Source: Lachnospiraceae bacterium (GTDB lineage Bacteria; Bacillota; Clostridia; Lachnospirales; Lachnospiraceae). Taken from it: DNA of 5,912 nt. The notes under the pieces are model-generated. The model saw nothing but the letters and a program-made list of their open reading frames with translations. It searched no databases and had not been told where the DNA came from. This document shows, in pieces, positions 4,618-5,912 of this stretch. A program made the translations under genes and the position numbers. Each line of letters starts with the position of its first letter. Positions within the stretch are counted from its first letter, which is position 1. The stretch covers positions 1 to 5,912 of the forward strand of contig JAFSYD010000294.1 of NCBI GenBank assembly GCA_017443685.1, in the 5' to 3' direction.

Positions 4618-5912
4618 TTATCTTTTCCGGTAGAAAAATGCGAATCCCAATCCCGCGATGAGCACTGCTGCCGTTGCGCCAAGCAGCTTCCAGGATTTTT
4701 CATCCACTTCGGATAACGATATTCCGGTTGAGACTGCTTCCTGCTCCTCTTCCTCCTCGTCATCATCGTCTTCCTGTAAATCCTCGGGGCGTATACCGCC
4801 CGGCCCTCCGTGTCCCATTTTAGACGAGTCTCCGTCCTGAGTATCGTCTGACCCGCCGTTTGCTTCCGGGCCCCGGGCACCTTCCGCCTGACCATTTGCT
4901 TCCGGGTCCCGGGCACCTTCCGCCTGACCGTTTGCTTCTCCGTCTTGGGTATTGAAGTCCGGCGGTGCCGGGAAGTCCCCATCCTCCGGGTTAAAGTCCG
5001 GCGGTGCCGGGAAACCGTTCCCAAAACCTTCGTCTTCGCTTTCCGATGCCGCATCATCCTCGCTGTCGGAAGACCGATGCATTCCCATTCCGTGACCGCC
5101 AAAATCGCCTCCGTTCATTCCCGGGAATCCGCCGCTTTGCGCTTCTCCGGCAGATGCAGACACCTCCTCTAACGTGATCTCTTCCGAGCTATCTCCGATC
5201 AAAAGCGTATAGGTGTTTTGCACCTGCATCTCGGGGCAGCTGATGATCACGGAGGAGAAGCTGCACGGTACCTCCCAGGAAAGGAGCTCATTGCCGCCTG
5301 CATCCTTCAGCGTTACCGCCGTGCCCGCCCCAGCGTCTGTGCTGCACATATACAGGATCGAGCACTGCGTTGAGGTCTCATCGAACTTTTCCACCATCCC
5401 CGATCCGCCTGCCGCGATCACGGTACCGCCGCTGATCTCGCATACGCCGCCGTTCTCGCTTGCATAGTCGATCGCACAGTTTGTACCGCCGCCTGCCAGA
5501 CTGACACGGATCGTACCGCCCGTGATATAGATGTCGCCGTTCGAGTCGATACCATCGGCGTCACGGGCATTTTCATTGATGATCGTCAATGCTCCGCCGC
5601 TGATCTTAACGTAGGTTTCTTCGTCTTCTTCCTCTGCTTTTTCATCTTCATCGTCTCCCGATGCCTCTTCCGTCTCTTCAGTGTTCTCCGCGCTGTCGTT
5701 CCTTTGCGCCTCCTCTTTCATTTGGGACGTCTGCGCTTCTTGTGCGTCAGTCATCTCCTCTTTTTGAGCTTCCCCGGAACCTTCATCTTCATCGTCTCCC
5801 GATGCCTCTTCCGTCATCTCCGGACGCTCGGGGTGTTCTACGTCTTCCGTCTCTTCAGTGTTCTCCGAATTTTCGCCCGGCATCTGACCGCCCGGACCTC
5901 CGCCGAATCCGC
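4618..5912 (-). CDS. Cthe_2159-like carbohydrate-binding surface protein, N-terminus off the right edge
   Basis: The frame is open from the right edge to TAA at 4620-4618; the first full codon begins at 5910. An internal Met at 5883 is not the likely start, because Gly-rich sequence (GFGGGPGGQ) of the same protein precedes it. Counting from that Met: residues 1-90 are an acidic linker (about 40 Asp/Glu against 5 Lys/Arg). Residues 91-242 are the last beta-helix turns, with ISGG, DGIDSNGDIYITGGTI and CEISGGTVIAAGGSGM typical of the Cthe_2159 (DUF4353) family, whose founding clostridial member binds cellulose and acidic sugars. Residues 245-385 are a Gly/Pro/acid-rich stalk with repeats, ending in DDDDEEEEE. 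Residues 397-417 form a membrane helix followed by RKR, so the protein is probably secreted and anchored in the membrane, domain outside. No LPXTG motif is visible. The signal peptide must lie outside the window. A sugar-binding role is inferred from the family only. Confidence 0.85.
   Translation of the reverse strand, partial: GFGGGPGGQMPGENSENTEETEDVEHPERPEMTEEASGDDEDEGSGEAQKEEMTDAQEAQTSQMKEEAQRNDSAENTEETEEASGDDEDEKAEEEDEETYVKISGGALTIINENARDADGIDSNGDIYITGGTIRVSLAGGGTNCAIDYASENGGVCEISGGTVIAAGGSGMVEKFDETSTQCSILYMCSTDAGAGTAVTLKDAGGNELLSWEVPCSFSSVIISCPEMQVQNTYTLLIGDSSEEITLEEVSASAGEAQSGGFPGMNGGDFGGHGMGMHRSSDSEDDAASESEDEGFGNGFPAPPDFNPEDGDFPAPPDFNTQDGEANGQAEGARDPEANGQAEGARGPEANGGSDDTQDGDSSKMGHGGPGGIRPEDLQEDDDDEEEEEQEAVSTGISLSEVDEKSWKLLGATAAVLIAGLGFAFFYRKR
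4859..4938 (-). repeat. 36-bp tandem repeat in the stalk of the surface protein
   Basis: Units 4859-4894 and 4895-4930 are identical at 34 of 36 positions, and the first 8 bases of a third unit follow (4931-4938). Each unit encodes 12 residues, as in EANGQAEGARDP and EANGQAEGARGP. Because the period is a multiple of three, copy-number change would lengthen or shorten the stalk without breaking the frame. The near identity points to a recent duplication. Confidence 0.9.
4955..5013 (-). repeat. 39-bp period repeat encoding FPAPPDFN
   Basis: An identical 20-base block occurs at 4955-4974 and 4994-5013, 39 bases apart. It encodes FPAPPDFN twice within a 13-residue period (FPAPPDFNPEDGD, FPAPPDFNTQDGE). 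It lies directly next to the 36-bp repeat in the same stalk. Confidence 0.85.
5641..5867 (-). repeat. Duplicated blocks coding for the acidic linker
   Basis: A 34-base block at 5641-5674 recurs exactly at 5782-5815, and a 24-base block at 5667-5690 recurs exactly at 5844-5867. They encode ENTEETE and EASGDDEDE segments. In the copy nearer the C-terminus the two blocks run into each other; in the other copy about 28 extra bases (encoding DVEHPERPEM-like sequence) lie between them. This suggests a duplication followed by insertion or deletion within the linker. Confidence 0.88.

Noticed and set aside
4859..4938. Possible CRISPR-like repeat
   Set aside because: The units are directly adjacent without spacers, number only two and a fraction, and are in frame within a coding region.
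4449..5102. Minus-strand 217-codon frame overlapping the surface-protein gene and the pta promoter
   Set aside because: It is out of frame with the clearly recognisable surface protein, is rich in Arg, Lys and Thr as expected of a shifted acidic repeat region, and runs through the terminator and promoter.
5881..5883. ATG as start of the surface protein
   Set aside because: The frame stays open to the window edge with Gly-rich coding sequence before it, no ribosome binding site precedes it, and a start here would leave the protein without a signal peptide.

Overview
The window looks like chromosomal DNA of an anaerobic Clostridia-type Firmicute, most likely Lachnospiraceae. It is moderately GC-rich. 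The indications are a short clostridial-type phosphotransacetylase, membrane-bound hybrid sensor kinases of a style common in that group, and a surface protein of the Cthe_2159 carbohydrate-binding family. The assignment rests on protein style only; there is no rRNA or other marker here. Every gene I can support lies on the minus strand, so transcription runs from high to low coordinates.

Layout in the order of transcription. (1) 5912-4618 is the C-terminal part of a secreted, membrane-anchored Cthe_2159-like beta-helix protein. Its start lies beyond the right edge. It carries a very acidic linker, several in-frame duplications and a C-terminal transmembrane anchor. (2) 4617-4424 is intergenic: a strong rho-independent terminator, a promoter with an extended -10 box, a small AT-rich inverted repeat and a good ribosome binding site. 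(3) 4423-3434 is pta, phosphate acetyltransferase, complete. No acetate kinase gene is next to it in this window. (4) 3433-3305 is a short gap with a consensus -10 box immediately followed by a 12-bp hairpin that ends 15 bases before the next start codon. (5) 3304-1265 is a complete multi-pass membrane histidine kinase with a degenerate receiver-like segment and a canonical receiver domain. (6) 1265-1 is a second multi-pass membrane histidine kinase, overlapping the first by one base (TAATG) and cut by the left edge.

The two kinases almost certainly form one translationally coupled unit and may act together. No DNA-binding response regulator is visible in the window. The surface protein and pta appear to be separate transcription units. 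Whether pta reads through into the kinases depends on how well the hairpin at 3320-3350 terminates. Nothing here is a mobile element, CRISPR array, tRNA or rRNA. The least ordinary features are the repeat-rich acidic surface protein, the promoter/hairpin arrangement before the kinases and the non-canonical receiver-like segment in the first kinase.
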